From NCBI RefSeq assembly GCF_029081005.1, contig NZ_JAJQTQ010000012.1:57909-121908 (forward strand): a DNA stretch of 64,000 nucleotides. The letters run 5' to 3'. The notes beneath the pieces were generated by a model that did not search any database, was not told where the DNA came from, and saw only the letters and a list, made by a program, of their open reading frames with translations. Each line of letters opens with the position of its first letter. Positions within the stretch are counted from its first letter, which is position 1. Below, piece after piece: positions 17,949 to 28,570 of the stretch. Source of the DNA: Halomonas elongata (GTDB lineage Bacteria; Pseudomonadota; Gammaproteobacteria; Pseudomonadales; Halomonadaceae). The position numbers were made by a program, and so were the translations under genes.

Positions 17949-18950
17949 TCAGTGATAGCCTTCGCCCTCCCGGACCTTGCCGCGGAACACCCAGTAGGTC
18001 CAGGCGGTATACGCCAGCACGATGGGGATCACGAACAAGACGCCGATCAGCAGGAAGAGCTGCGACTCGGGCGCCGAGGCGGCATCCCAGATCGTGTAGT
18101 CCGGCGGCACGATCACCGGCCACTTGCTGACCACCAGCCCCAGGTAAGTGAAGACGAACACGCCGAGTGTCGCGATGAAGGGCTGCCCTTCCCGACGTTG
18201 GCGCACGGCACGCCAGACCAGCGCCGCACAGGCCAGCGCCAGCACCGGGAAGACCCAGATCAGGTGCAGGTGGCTGAACCAGCGCTCGCGCACCGACTCA
18301 TCGACGAAGGGCGTCCAGAAGCTGATGATCGCGAAGACGGCCAGTACCGCGACAAGCAGTTTCGGCGCCAGGCCATAAGCCCAATCCTGAAGCCGTCCTT
18401 CTGTCTTCATGATCAGCCAGGTCGCGCCGAGCAACGCATAGCCCGCCATCAGGCCGAAACCGGTCAATACCGTGAAGGGCGTCAGCCAGTCGAAGGGACC
18501 GCCCACATAGACGAAATCCTCGACGGCGAAGCCCTGGATATAGGCACCGACCACCACGCCCTGGGCGAAGGCCGCCAGCGCCGAGCCCCAACTGAAGGCA
18601 CGATTCCACCAGTGGCGATTGCGATGCGACTTGAAGCGAAATTCGAAGGCGATGCCCCGGAAGATCAATCCGGCCAGCATCAGGAAGACCCCGAGGTACA
18701 GGGCCGGCAGGAAGACGGAATAGACCAGCGGGAAGGCGGCCAGCAGGCCGGCTCCCCCCAGTACCAGCCAGGTCTCGTTACCGTCCCAGATCGGCGCCAC
18801 CGAGTTCATCATGACGTCACGCCCGGCATCGTCTGGCGCGAAGGGAAAGAGGATGCCTACGCCCAGATCGAAGCCATCCATGAGCACGTACATGATCACC
18901 CCGAAGCCGATGATCAGGGCCCAGATCAGTGACAGATCGAACATTTGCAT
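17949..18950 (-). CDS. cydB: Cytochrome bd-type quinol oxidase subunit II (CydB/CioB)
   Basis: A 333-residue integral membrane subunit of the bd-type terminal oxidase. The N-terminus MQMFDLSLIWALIIGFGVIMYVLMDGFDLGVG-type segment (GFDLGVGILFPF visible) and WDGNETWLVLGG are diagnostic. It starts 3 bp after the cydA stop. No small CydX/CydZ-like ORF is visible between cydB and cydD (13-bp gap). Given the short Q-loop of the partner subunit, this is the CIO variant. Confidence 0.94.
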   Translation of the reverse strand: MQMFDLSLIWALIIGFGVIMYVLMDGFDLGVGILFPFAPDDAGRDVMMNSVAPIWDGNETWLVLGGAGLLAAFPLVYSVFLPALYLGVFLMLAGLIFRGIAFEFRFKSHRNRHWWNRAFSWGSALAAFAQGVVVGAYIQGFAVEDFVYVGGPFDWLTPFTVLTGFGLMAGYALLGATWLIMKTEGRLQDWAYGLAPKLLVAVLAVFAIISFWTPFVDESVRERWFSHLHLIWVFPVLALACAALVWRAVRQRREGQPFIATLGVFVFTYLGLVVSKWPVIVPPDYTIWDAASAPESQLFLLIGVLFVIPIVLAYTAWTYWVFRGKVREGEGYH

Positions 18951-18953
18951 GGC

Positions 18954-20366
18954 TCAGCTCCTGCCCGGTTGGTTGGCGGCGTCCTCGAAAGGCACGTGGG
19001 CGGCGGACAACGGGCGCATGGGCCGCTCCACCTCGTCATCGTGGGGCTCGAGATCCGGCAGCATGCCCTGACGCACCACGCGGGTGAGGTAATAGACACC
19101 GGCCCAGAACACCACGGCATAGACGGCGATGTAGCCCAGCAGGGTGAACAGCGCCATGCCACCGCTCAACGAGGGCGTGAGCGCCTCGGCCTGGTCCATC
19201 ACCCCGTAGACCAGCCAGGGCGCGCGACCGATTTCCGTCACGAACCAGCCGGCCAGCACCGCCAGAAACGGCGACACGCTCATCAATCGCATCAGTTGCA
19301 GGAAACCGCGATGGTCATACAGCCGGCCCTTGACGCGCAGCCAGAGTCCGGCCAGGGCCACGGCGATCATCGCCAGCCCCAGGCCGACCATGACACGGAA
19401 GGACCAGAAGACCAGCCAGACCGGGGGCTGCTCCGAGGGCGGGGCTTCGCTGATGCCCGGCACTTCCCCCCCGACATGGTGCGTCAGGATCAGGCTCGCC
19501 AGCCCCGGGATACCGAACTCGACGAGATTCTCCTGGGCGTCCTTGTCCGGCCAGGCGAACAGCAGCAGCGGCGTGTTCGTCTGCGTCTCCCAGTTGCCTT
19601 CCATGGCCGCCACCTTGGTCGGCTGGTGTTCCAGAGTATTGAGGCCATGGAAGTCCCCCACGATCGCCTGGGTCGGCGCCAGGACCAGCAACAGCCACAG
19701 GCACATCGAGAAGGCCTTGCGATTGGCCTCGACGTCACGCCCGATCAGCAGGTACCAGGCACTGACCCCGGCCACCACGAAGCCGCCGGTGAGAAACGAG
19801 GCCAGCACCATGTGCGTGAAACGGTACGGGAAGGAAGGATTGAAGATCGCTTCCGACCAGGATGTCACATGGAAACGCCCATCGATCAGCTCCGTGCCCA
19901 CCGGCGTCTGCATCCAGCTGTTGGCCGCGAGGATCCAGAACGCCGAGATGAAAGTCCCCAGCGCCACCATGAGAGAGGCGAACAGGTGAACCCCCTGGGG
20001 CACCTTGCCGCGCCCGAACAGCAGCACGCCGAGGAAGGCCGCCTCGAGGAAGAAGGCCGTGACCACCTCATAGCTGAGCATGGGGCCCAGGAAATTCGAG
20101 GCGGCCAGGGAGAAGTTGCTCCAGTTGGTGCCGAACTGGAAGGACATGACGATGCCCGACACCACGCCCATCCCGAACACCACCGCGAAGACCTTGGCCC
20201 AGAACACGGCCAGGCGCTCCCAGGCCGGATTGCCGGTGCGGTAGAAGAGCCCATTGAGCACCGCGAGATAGGACGCGAGCCCGATGGAGAAGACGGGGAA
20301 GATGGCGTGGAAGGACACCACGAAAGCGAATTGCAATCGCGACAGCAACAGGGGATCGAGTTCCAT
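18954..20366 (-). CDS. cydA: Cytochrome bd-type quinol oxidase subunit I, cyanide-insensitive (CioA) type
   Basis: A 470-residue haem-binding subunit that oxidises quinol and reduces oxygen to water. Family motifs are LSRLQFAFVVSFH, GTNWSNFS, the WETQTNTPLLLF region with GDFHGLNTLEHQPTK, and FWSFRVMVGLG. The Q-loop is short compared with the 522-residue E. coli CydA, and sequence such as FSIGLASYLAVL and VVGDFHGLNTLEHQP fits the Pseudomonas CioA branch, often cyanide-tolerant. The start at 20366 has a GGAG ribosome site. The 193-bp region upstream (20367-20559) holds its promoter; I saw no clear FNR/Anr box. Confidence 0.94.
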   Translation of the reverse strand: MELDPLLLSRLQFAFVVSFHAIFPVFSIGLASYLAVLNGLFYRTGNPAWERLAVFWAKVFAVVFGMGVVSGIVMSFQFGTNWSNFSLAASNFLGPMLSYEVVTAFFLEAAFLGVLLFGRGKVPQGVHLFASLMVALGTFISAFWILAANSWMQTPVGTELIDGRFHVTSWSEAIFNPSFPYRFTHMVLASFLTGGFVVAGVSAWYLLIGRDVEANRKAFSMCLWLLLVLAPTQAIVGDFHGLNTLEHQPTKVAAMEGNWETQTNTPLLLFAWPDKDAQENLVEFGIPGLASLILTHHVGGEVPGISEAPPSEQPPVWLVFWSFRVMVGLGLAMIAVALAGLWLRVKGRLYDHRGFLQLMRLMSVSPFLAVLAGWFVTEIGRAPWLVYGVMDQAEALTPSLSGGMALFTLLGYIAVYAVVFWAGVYYLTRVVRQGMLPDLEPHDDEVERPMRPLSAAHVPFEDAANQPGRS

Positions 20367-20559
20367 GGCAGACTCCAGGTCTCTGCACTCGGGACGAGAC
20401 GGGAGCGATTTAGCCCCCGCTCATACAACAGCCTAGACGATAGGCACGGTACTCGTGTTGCACCATGCCCCGAGCCCGTCATCACGCGGCTCGCGTTCAT
20501 CATGATGCCATGCTACCCCGACGGCGGAAGATACCGCAGTGTCGCGTTGTCGCAGGTGG

Positions 20560-21543
20560 TCAGGCAGGACCGCCCTGCATCACCAGATGGACCATGAACC
20601 CGGTGTAGACGAGGTACATGGCCAGCAGCGCCCCGCCCTCGAGCCGATTGATTCGCCCCGCACGACCTTGCCAGCCCAGGGCAAAGACCGTCATCAAAAT
20701 GGTCATGGCGGTCATCAACGTCCAGTCGCGCAGCAGCACCTCGCGAGCCACCTCGATCGGCGTGATCAGCGCGGCCAGGCCCACCACTCCCAGGGTATTG
20801 AACAGGTTGGAGCCGACCACATTGCCCAGTACCAGATCATGTTCCTTGCGACGCAGCGCGCTGATCGAGGAGGCAAGCTCCGGCAAGGAAGTACCCACGG
20901 CGACGACCGTCAACCCGATAATCAGGTCGCTGACCCCGAAGCTCTGGGCAATGGACACCGCTCCCCAGACCAGCAGGCGTGAACTGACCACCAGCAGCAG
21001 CAGCCCGATGACCGTCCAGATCAGCCCGGCACGCAACGACATAGGATGAGAGGCGATGTCCTGCTCGGTATCCGTGGAGATCGGGTCGTCGGGCACCTTC
21101 AAGCCTTGCCGGATGCTGAACCCCATGAAGGCGCCAAGAATCAGCAACAGCACGCCGCCTTCGAGCCGTCCGAGCACGCCACCCAGCAGCAACAACGCCG
21201 AGAGCAGGGTCACGCCCCCCAACACCGGCAGTTCGCGGCGGACCATGCTCGAGTGCACGGCCAGCGGCGAGATCAGTGCCACCAGGCCGAGAATCAGCCC
21301 GATATTGACGATGTTGGAGCCGTAGGCATTGCCCAGCGCCAGCCCGGGATTGTCCTGTGCCGCCGCAATGACCGAGACCACCAGCTCGGGCGCCGAAGTG
21401 CCGAAACCGATCACCAGCATCCCGATCAGCAGGGGCGAAAGCCCGAGGTGCGACGAGGTCGATGCCGCACCATCGACGAAACGCTCGGCGCTCCACATCA
21501 GCAGGACCAGGCCCGCCACTACCGCCAGAACGGGAAGCATCAT
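20560..21543 (-). CDS. Calcium/sodium antiporter (YrbG family)
   Basis: A 327-residue cation/Ca2+ exchanger. Both halves carry the inverted alpha-repeat signature: GFGTSAPELVVSV in the first and AVGTSLPELASSI in the second, each followed by GN-containing segments (LGNAYGSNIVNIGLI and LGNVVGSNLFNTLGV). About ten membrane segments. The start at 21543 follows GGAGATACC; an ATG two codons later at 21540 begins the second Met. It stands alone between cydA and the divergent pqi operon. Ion specificity (Ca/Na versus K-linked) is assumed from the family. Confidence 0.9.
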   Translation of the reverse strand: MMLPVLAVVAGLVLLMWSAERFVDGAASTSSHLGLSPLLIGMLVIGFGTSAPELVVSVIAAAQDNPGLALGNAYGSNIVNIGLILGLVALISPLAVHSSMVRRELPVLGGVTLLSALLLLGGVLGRLEGGVLLLILGAFMGFSIRQGLKVPDDPISTDTEQDIASHPMSLRAGLIWTVIGLLLLVVSSRLLVWGAVSIAQSFGVSDLIIGLTVVAVGTSLPELASSISALRRKEHDLVLGNVVGSNLFNTLGVVGLAALITPIEVAREVLLRDWTLMTAMTILMTVFALGWQGRAGRINRLEGGALLAMYLVYTGFMVHLVMQGGPA

Positions 21544-21652
21544 GGTATCTCCATCGGAACATTCGGGTTTGTATGTTTGACTATGGTCCCTTCGGCGTCA
21601 ACGTGACACACTTGAGACTGGATTCAACCGGTGCCAGGAGGATGACCGCCTA

Positions 21653-22996
21653 GTGCCAAGGCCGGCCCCGAGACCCATCACCATGCCCAGGGGAGCTCCC
21701 CTCGTCGATCAGGCCCCGCCCGAGACGCGGCACTCGCGGCGGCGCCTGCGCGCCTGTCACGAGTGCGACTGGCTGATGGCCCTGCCCCCGCTGCGCTCCG
21801 GCGAGCAAGCGACCTGTCCACGCTGCGGCCATGCCGAGGTGCGTCGACATCGCTACCCCGCCCAGCGCAGCATGGCGCTGGCACTGGCCTCGCTGGTGAC
21901 CCTCTCGCTGGCGGTGACCTACCCTTTTCTCGGTTTCAGCGTCCGCGGCGTGGGCAACCGTATCGACTTGACCCAGTCGGCCACCCAGTTGATCGGCTAT
22001 CACGAGCCGGTCGTGGCCATTGCCGTACTGCTGACCATCCTGGTGCTGCCGACCCTCTACCTGCTCGGCGTGGTCTGGTTGCAGACGGGCCTGCTGCGCG
22101 GCACTCCCCTGCCGGCCAGCCGCGGTATCGCGCGTTCCCTGGCGCATCTGCAACCCTGGATGATGGCCGATGTCTTCCTCATCGGCACCCTGGTCAGCCT
22201 GATCAAGATCGCCGGACTGGCCCAGGTGGAGCTCGGCCCGGGGTTCTGGGCCTTCGGGGTCTTCGTGATCCTGCTGATCGCGACCACCCAGTCCGTGGAC
22301 CGTGACTGGATGTGGTTCGCCCTGGCCGGCGAACCCGGCGCACCGGAGGGCAGCCGTACCGGGGAGACCGCCGCCACCCAAGGACTGACCGGCTGCGCCA
22401 CCTGCGGGCTCGTCAATCGCCTCGACCCCCGGGGAAAGGGCCGCTGCCGACGCTGCGGAGAACGACTGCACGCACGCCGTCCCCACAGCCTGCAACGCAC
22501 CTGGGCCCTGCTCGCCGCCGCCGCCGTGCTCTACATTCCGGCCAATGTCTATCCGATCATGACCACCACCAGTCTCGGTCGATCCAATCCCTCCACCATC
22601 ATCGGCGGCGTGGTCCAGCTACTGGAGATGGGGTCCTGGCCAGTGGCCCTGGTGATCCTGGTGGCCAGCGTGATCGTGCCCCTGGGCAAACTGATCGCCC
22701 TCGCCTGGCTCTGCCTGGTGGCTCCCCGCGCCCACCGCATGAAGGCTCAGGCCCGCACCCGATTGTATCGCCTCACCGAGTTCATCGGTCGCTGGTCGAT
22801 GGTCGACATCTTCGTCGTGGCGATCCTGGTGGCCCTGATTCGTGCCGGCAACCTGATGTCTATCACTCCCGGCCCTGCCGCCCTGGCCTTCGGCGCCGTG
22901 GTGGTGATCACCATGCTGGCCGCCATGAGCTTCGACCCCCGGCTGATCTGGGATGACCCGGTCGCGCCTCACAGGAAACAAGGAAGCGCTTCATGA
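21653..22996 (+). CDS. pqiA: PqiA-family membrane protein
   Basis: A 447-residue inner-membrane protein built of two similar halves, each with a zinc-ribbon (CHECDW...CPRC and CATCGL...CRRC) and four membrane segments. PqiA works with PqiB and PqiC in envelope lipid transport. I chose GTG at 21653, 11 bp after an AGGAGG (21636-21641); ATG at 21683 is an alternative. The same AGGAGG is directly followed by ATG-ACC-GCC-TAG, a three-codon minigene ending at the GTG, an odd arrangement. The 3' end overlaps pqiB by 4 bp (ATGA). Confidence 0.88.
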   Translation: MPRPAPRPITMPRGAPLVDQAPPETRHSRRRLRACHECDWLMALPPLRSGEQATCPRCGHAEVRRHRYPAQRSMALALASLVTLSLAVTYPFLGFSVRGVGNRIDLTQSATQLIGYHEPVVAIAVLLTILVLPTLYLLGVVWLQTGLLRGTPLPASRGIARSLAHLQPWMMADVFLIGTLVSLIKIAGLAQVELGPGFWAFGVFVILLIATTQSVDRDWMWFALAGEPGAPEGSRTGETAATQGLTGCATCGLVNRLDPRGKGRCRRCGERLHARRPHSLQRTWALLAAAAVLYIPANVYPIMTTTSLGRSNPSTIIGGVVQLLEMGSWPVALVILVASVIVPLGKLIALAWLCLVAPRAHRMKAQARTRLYRLTEFIGRWSMVDIFVVAILVALIRAGNLMSITPGPAALAFGAVVVITMLAAMSFDPRLIWDDPVAPHRKQGSAS

Positions 22997-24669
22997 ACGA
23001 CACTCCCCGTGAGACCGAGCGGGACGACGAGCATCGTGCCCGCGCCACACGCCAGGCCCGGTTGTCGCCGATCTGGATCGTCCCCATCGTGGCGCTGCTG
23101 ATCGGTGCCTGGCTGGTGTACGACAACTACGCCAGCCGGGGACCGTTAATCACCCTGACCATGGACAGCGCCGATGGCATCGAGGCCGGCAACACCCTGA
23201 TCAAGACACGCAACGTCGAGGTCGGCCAGGTCGAGTCGGTGTCGCTCTCGGCGGACCAGTCGGAAGTCGTCATCAAGGCACGCATGAAGGCCCAGGCAGC
23301 ATCCATGCTGGTCGAAGACAGCCGTTTCTGGGTGGTCAAGCCGCGCATCGGCCGCGAGGGCATCAGTGGTCTCAACACCGTGCTGTCCGGTGCCTACCTG
23401 CAGCTCGAACCCGGCCAGGGCGGCGAGGAGGTACGCACCTTCGAGGTCAGCGACCAGCCTCCGGTGGCGCCACCCGGCGCCGAGGGCCTGCGCATCAACC
23501 TGGTCAGCCAGGTCGGCAATGCCCTCAGCGTGGGCGACCCCATCACCTTCCAGGGCTTCGCCGTGGGCCGCGTCGAACAGGCCGACTTCGACGTCGATAC
23601 CCGGCAGATGCATCATCGCATCTTCATCGAAAGCCCCTACCATCGCCTGATCACCCGCAATACCCGCTTCTGGAGCACCAGCGGCATCGACCTGCGCCTG
23701 GACTCCCAGGGCGTGCGCGTCCAGGTCGAATCCGTGGAGGCACTGCTCGGCGGCGGCATCACCTTCGGAGTGCCGGAAGATCTTCCACGCGGCACGACCG
23801 TGGATCCCGACACCACCTTCACCCTCTACGCCAACGAGGAAGATGCGCGCCAGGGCACCTTCGACCGCTATCTCGAGTACGTGCTGCTGATCGAGAACAC
23901 CGTGAGGGGACTCTCCAAGGGTGCCCCGGTGGAATTCCGCGGTGTGCGCATCGGCACGGTCGCCAGCGTGCCCTGGAACTTCACCGCACCACAGCCCGAT
24001 GGGCGCGACCGCCTGGCCATCCCGGTGCTGATCCGCATCGAGCCCCAGCGACTGGGCGTCGACGAACTGGATCTCGACGCCTGGCGAGAACGCTTCGACC
24101 GTTTGTTCGAGCGTGGCCTTCGCGCCTCCTTGAAGAACGGCAGCCTGCTGACGGGGGCCCTGTTCGTCGACCTGACCTTCGACGACCAGCGCACCGATGA
24201 CTATGAGGCGGAAACCTTCGCCGAACGCACGGTCTTCCCCACCACGTCCACGGGGCTGGCACAGATTCAGTCCCAGGTCACGGCCCTGCTCGACAAGCTC
24301 AACGCCCTGGAGGTCGCGCCGATCCTCACCGGCCTGGACGACAACCTGACGACGTCAAGGGCCATGCTCGAGGAAGTCCGCAAGCTGACCGCCAGCATGC
24401 AGAGCCTGCTCGACGACCCCGGCACGCAAGAACTGCCGGGCAATCTCAACGACACCCTGACGGAGCTCCAGGGTACCCTCGAGGGACTGTCCGCCGACTC
24501 GCCGGCCTACCGTGAGCTGACCGACACCCTGGATCAGGTCGAACGCCTGATGCGCGACCTGCAGCCGGCGGCCCGCAAGATCAGTGACGATCCCCGAGCC
24601 CTGCTGTTCGACAGCATCGACGCCGAGGACCCGACACCCCGCGCCCCCGACTCGAGGAACCAGCCATGA
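22993..24669 (+). CDS. pqiB: PqiB, MCE-domain envelope protein
   Basis: A 558-residue protein with one N-terminal membrane anchor (about residues 20-40: LSPIWIVPIVALLIGAWLVY) followed by three MCE domains (starting near GPLITLTMDSADGIEAGNT, then the segments near RINLVSQVGNALSVGD and LSKGAPVEFRGVRIG) and a C-terminal helical tail. PqiB forms a hollow hexameric tunnel across the periplasm for lipids. Overlaps of 4 bp with pqiA and pqiC show a coupled operon. Length is close to that of E. coli PqiB. Confidence 0.93.
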   Translation: MNDTPRETERDDEHRARATRQARLSPIWIVPIVALLIGAWLVYDNYASRGPLITLTMDSADGIEAGNTLIKTRNVEVGQVESVSLSADQSEVVIKARMKAQAASMLVEDSRFWVVKPRIGREGISGLNTVLSGAYLQLEPGQGGEEVRTFEVSDQPPVAPPGAEGLRINLVSQVGNALSVGDPITFQGFAVGRVEQADFDVDTRQMHHRIFIESPYHRLITRNTRFWSTSGIDLRLDSQGVRVQVESVEALLGGGITFGVPEDLPRGTTVDPDTTFTLYANEEDARQGTFDRYLEYVLLIENTVRGLSKGAPVEFRGVRIGTVASVPWNFTAPQPDGRDRLAIPVLIRIEPQRLGVDELDLDAWRERFDRLFERGLRASLKNGSLLTGALFVDLTFDDQRTDDYEAETFAERTVFPTTSTGLAQIQSQVTALLDKLNALEVAPILTGLDDNLTTSRAMLEEVRKLTASMQSLLDDPGTQELPGNLNDTLTELQGTLEGLSADSPAYRELTDTLDQVERLMRDLQPAARKISDDPRALLFDSIDAEDPTPRAPDSRNQP

Positions 24670-25265
24670 TGCGATCGAGAGGTCTTTCCGCCCTGTTTGC
24701 CGCCTCCCTGGCGACCCTCTGGTTGAGCGGTTGCGCCAGCGGCGGAACGCCGACGACTCACTACACCCTGCCCGACGCACCATTGCCGGAGGAGGCCACC
24801 GAAGCCTCGGCCGACAGATTGCTGGTGATACGTCCCATCCGGCTGGCACGCTACCTCGATGTGGAAGGCATCGTCTTTCAGCTCGATGACATCACCGTCC
24901 AGCAGGCCAAGGGGCACCAATGGGCCGAACCACTGGGCCGACAACTCGAACGCGGGCTGCGCGACCGACTGGCCTCCCGCCTGTCCGACACCCGGATCAT
25001 GCTCGATGGCGATACCCGCCGCAGCGACGCCCCCTTGAGCCTGCGGCTCGAGCTCGCCCGCTTCCAGGGCCGCCATGACGGCATGGCCGTGGCCGAGGGG
25101 CGCTGGCACCTCCGCGCTGCCGACGGTGAACTGCTCTCGTTGACGCCCTTCAGCTTGACCACGCCACTCGAGGCCGATGGCTATCCCGCCCTGGTCCAGG
25201 CATTGGGGCAGGATCTGGACCGTCTCGCCGACCGGCTGGCCTCGGAGATCGAACGGCTGCGCTGA
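24666..25265 (+). CDS. pqiC: PqiC-like outer-membrane lipoprotein
   Basis: A 199-residue protein with a lipoprotein signal peptide; the lipobox is LSGC (Cys near residue 20) in [13 protein letters not shown]. The body matches the ABC-type transport auxiliary lipoprotein family (PqiC/YmbA), which caps the PqiB tunnel at the outer membrane. It starts inside the last codons of pqiB (ATGA overlap) and ends the operon. No terminator with a T-run is visible before rhlE. Confidence 0.88.
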   Translation: MMRSRGLSALFAASLATLWLSGCASGGTPTTHYTLPDAPLPEEATEASADRLLVIRPIRLARYLDVEGIVFQLDDITVQQAKGHQWAEPLGRQLERGLRDRLASRLSDTRIMLDGDTRRSDAPLSLRLELARFQGRHDGMAVAEGRWHLRAADGELLSLTPFSLTTPLEADGYPALVQALGQDLDRLADRLASEIERLR

Positions 25266-25276
25266 CCGCGCGGCTA

Positions 25277-25408
25277 TGGCATAATATCGCCACTCGCGGC
25301 ATCGCCAGTCCCTCCTGCCGCGTCTGCCCCTATTCCCACGCCCCGATCCGGGACTGGCCAGTCGCCAGAAGCGACCGGCACGGATCGAGACGTCGCTGCG
25401 GAGACTGC
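25277..25408 (+). promoter_or_regulatory. Candidate rhlE promoter and structured leader
   Basis: An extended -10 candidate (TGG-CATAAT, 25277-25285) is followed by a leader of about 115 nt. In it GCCAGTCCC (25304-25312) can pair with GGGACTGGC (25350-25358), and ACTGGCCAGT (25353-25362) is a competing palindrome. Long structured leaders are common for DEAD-box helicase mRNAs; a regulatory role here is inferred. Confidence 0.4.
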
Positions 25409-26701
<1,293 letters not shown>

Positions 26702-26784
26702 CCTCAACCTGGCGGAACACCGCGACTTATGCGACGGTGATCCGCCACAGCCCTCATTCCTATCCTGGATTTGCAAGGAACGCC

Positions 26785-27285
26785 ATGGACACCCAACAGC
26801 TGATCCACGACTATCGCCGCTGGCTCACCTTTCAGCGTCAGGCCCAGCTCGAGCGCGAGCACAACGCCGCCCTGCGGGAACTGGAAAAGGCCAGTGTCTC
26901 GGCAACACGCATGACCGAAGCCTACCGCAGCATGGCCGAGAAGGCCGCCAGCGAGGGGGCGTGCTACCGCACTCTCTTCCTGCGCGAGCGCGACGAACAA
27001 GCCCTGGCCTGCGAAGGCTGGTTGTTCGTGCGCCGGGTGCTTGCCGAAGGAGGCACCACACGGGTTCGTGCAACGCTGCTGCCGACCTTTACCCTGGAAG
27101 ACGGACCGTCGAATCCCGGTGACCTGCCCGCCGAGAAGCTGACCCTGGAAATCTTCGAACAATTGAAAATGAACAAGGGCATGGCCAGCATGGCCAGGGT
27201 CGACCGAGTCGACAGTGCCGGCGATATCCAGTTCATCACGCTCCTCGACAGCGCCCGGGGTGACCTGCGTCCATACCTCAAGTAA
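26785..27285 (+). CDS. Protein of unknown function, 166 residues
   Basis: I do not recognise this family. The start at 26785 (MDTQQLIHDYRRW) follows AAGGAA with a 4-bp gap; a longer frame begins at 26737. The N-terminal 70 residues are charged and strongly helical (FQRQAQLEREHNAALRELEK), suggesting a coiled coil; the C-terminal half is mixed and looks folded (GWLFVRRVLAEGGTTRVRATLLPTFTLED). No signal peptide or membrane segment. It lies between rhlE and an MFS carrier gene that begins 5 bp after it, so it is probably co-transcribed with the carrier. Codon use is like its neighbours. Confidence 0.75.
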   Translation: MDTQQLIHDYRRWLTFQRQAQLEREHNAALRELEKASVSATRMTEAYRSMAEKAASEGACYRTLFLRERDEQALACEGWLFVRRVLAEGGTTRVRATLLPTFTLEDGPSNPGDLPAEKLTLEIFEQLKMNKGMASMARVDRVDSAGDIQFITLLDSARGDLRPYLK

Positions 27286-27289
27286 GCCT

Positions 27290-28525
27290 ATGTCGAACTC
27301 TCACGCCAGCACTGCTCCCGAAAGGACCCTGCATCCGGCGGCCTTTTTCTGCCTGATGATTCTGGTCGGTCTCAACCTGAGACCGGCACTCTCGTCGTTG
27401 GCTCCCCTGCTGCCACGTGTCGAGGCCCAGACCGACTTGACCGTGGCCGGCATCGGCGCCCTGACCACCCTGCCCGTGCTCTGCCTCGGCCTGTTCGCGC
27501 CTCTTGCGCCCTGGCTGTCGCGGCGCCTCGGTCCGGAACGCACCTTGTCACTGGCCTTGCTGGTCCTCGCCCTGGGGCTGGGACTGCGCGGCCTGGCCAC
27601 TCCGGCCTGGCTATTCGCCGGCACCCTGCTGGTCGGCGCGGGTATCGGCGTGGCCGGCAGCCTGCTGCCGGCCCTGGTCAAGCGCGAGCTGCCCAGGGGC
27701 GCCGATCTGATGACCGGCGTGTACACCATGGCGCTGTGTCTCGGTGGCGCCCTGGGGGCCGGCCTGAGCATTCCGATGGCCGACGCCTTCGGGGGCTGGC
27801 CGCTTGCCCTGGTGGCCTGGGCCGGCCTCGCCCTGGCGGCACTGGTCGCCTGGCTGGTGCTGATGCCGCAACCGGGAAGTCCGGCGGTGCGTCCGCCCAG
27901 AACGGGGAACACTCGGGACCTGCTGCGTCAGCCCCTGGCCTGGCAGGTCATGGCCCTGATGGGGTCACAGTCCTCGCTGGCCTATATCGTCTTCGGCTGG
28001 CTGCCCACCCTGCTGATCGATCGCGGCTATGGCGAGGCCGAAGCCGGCTGGATGATGGCTGCCTCGGTGATGGTGCAACTGATCTCGGCCCTGACAGCCC
28101 CCTGGCTGGCTCGCCTGGGACGCGATCAGCGACCGGCTCTGCTGTTCCTGCTGCTGCTGGTGGCCTCCGGCCTCACCCTGCTGCTGCTCGGCCCCGAACG
28201 CATGCGTTGGGTCGGCGTCACCCTGCTGGGGCTCGGTCAGGGCGGCAGCTTCAGCCTGGCGCTGACGCTGATCGTGTTGCGCACCGCCGACTCGCGTCTC
28301 GCCGGCAAGCTGTCGGGGCTCGCCCAGGGCGGCGGCTACACCCTGGCGGCGCTGGGCCCCCTGGCCGTGGGCATGATGCTGGAGTTCGACCTCGGCCTGC
28401 TCACCGTCAACCTGGTGCTGCTGGGCATTGTCTCGGTCGCCGCCGTCTTCGCCATGCTGGCCGGCCGCAACCGTCGACTGGAAACCGATACCGAAGGCCG
28501 ACTGCTGATTCGCGACTACCGCTGA
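27290..28525 (+). CDS. MFS transporter, CynX/NimT-like
   Basis: A 411-residue major facilitator superfamily protein with twelve predicted membrane segments, of the CynX/NimT/YeaN group (NLRPALSSLAPLLP near the N-terminus and the LGLGQGGSFSLALTLIVLR segment in the second half are characteristic). Substrates in this group include cyanate and nitroimidazoles; none can be assigned here. The start at 27290 (MSNSHAS) follows the upstream stop by 4 bp with only a weak ribosome site, consistent with translational coupling. Confidence 0.85.
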   Translation: MSNSHASTAPERTLHPAAFFCLMILVGLNLRPALSSLAPLLPRVEAQTDLTVAGIGALTTLPVLCLGLFAPLAPWLSRRLGPERTLSLALLVLALGLGLRGLATPAWLFAGTLLVGAGIGVAGSLLPALVKRELPRGADLMTGVYTMALCLGGALGAGLSIPMADAFGGWPLALVAWAGLALAALVAWLVLMPQPGSPAVRPPRTGNTRDLLRQPLAWQVMALMGSQSSLAYIVFGWLPTLLIDRGYGEAEAGWMMAASVMVQLISALTAPWLARLGRDQRPALLFLLLLVASGLTLLLLGPERMRWVGVTLLGLGQGGSFSLALTLIVLRTADSRLAGKLSGLAQGGGYTLAALGPLAVGMMLEFDLGLLTVNLVLLGIVSVAAVFAMLAGRNRRLETDTEGRLLIRDYR

Positions 28526-28570
28526 TCGCGGTGAATCGAGCGACCAGCGTTCAATCAGGAAGGAGCCCGC

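Noticed and set aside
20367..20559. FNR/Anr box (TTGAT-N4-ATCAA) before cydA
   Set aside because: I looked on both strands and found no acceptable match.
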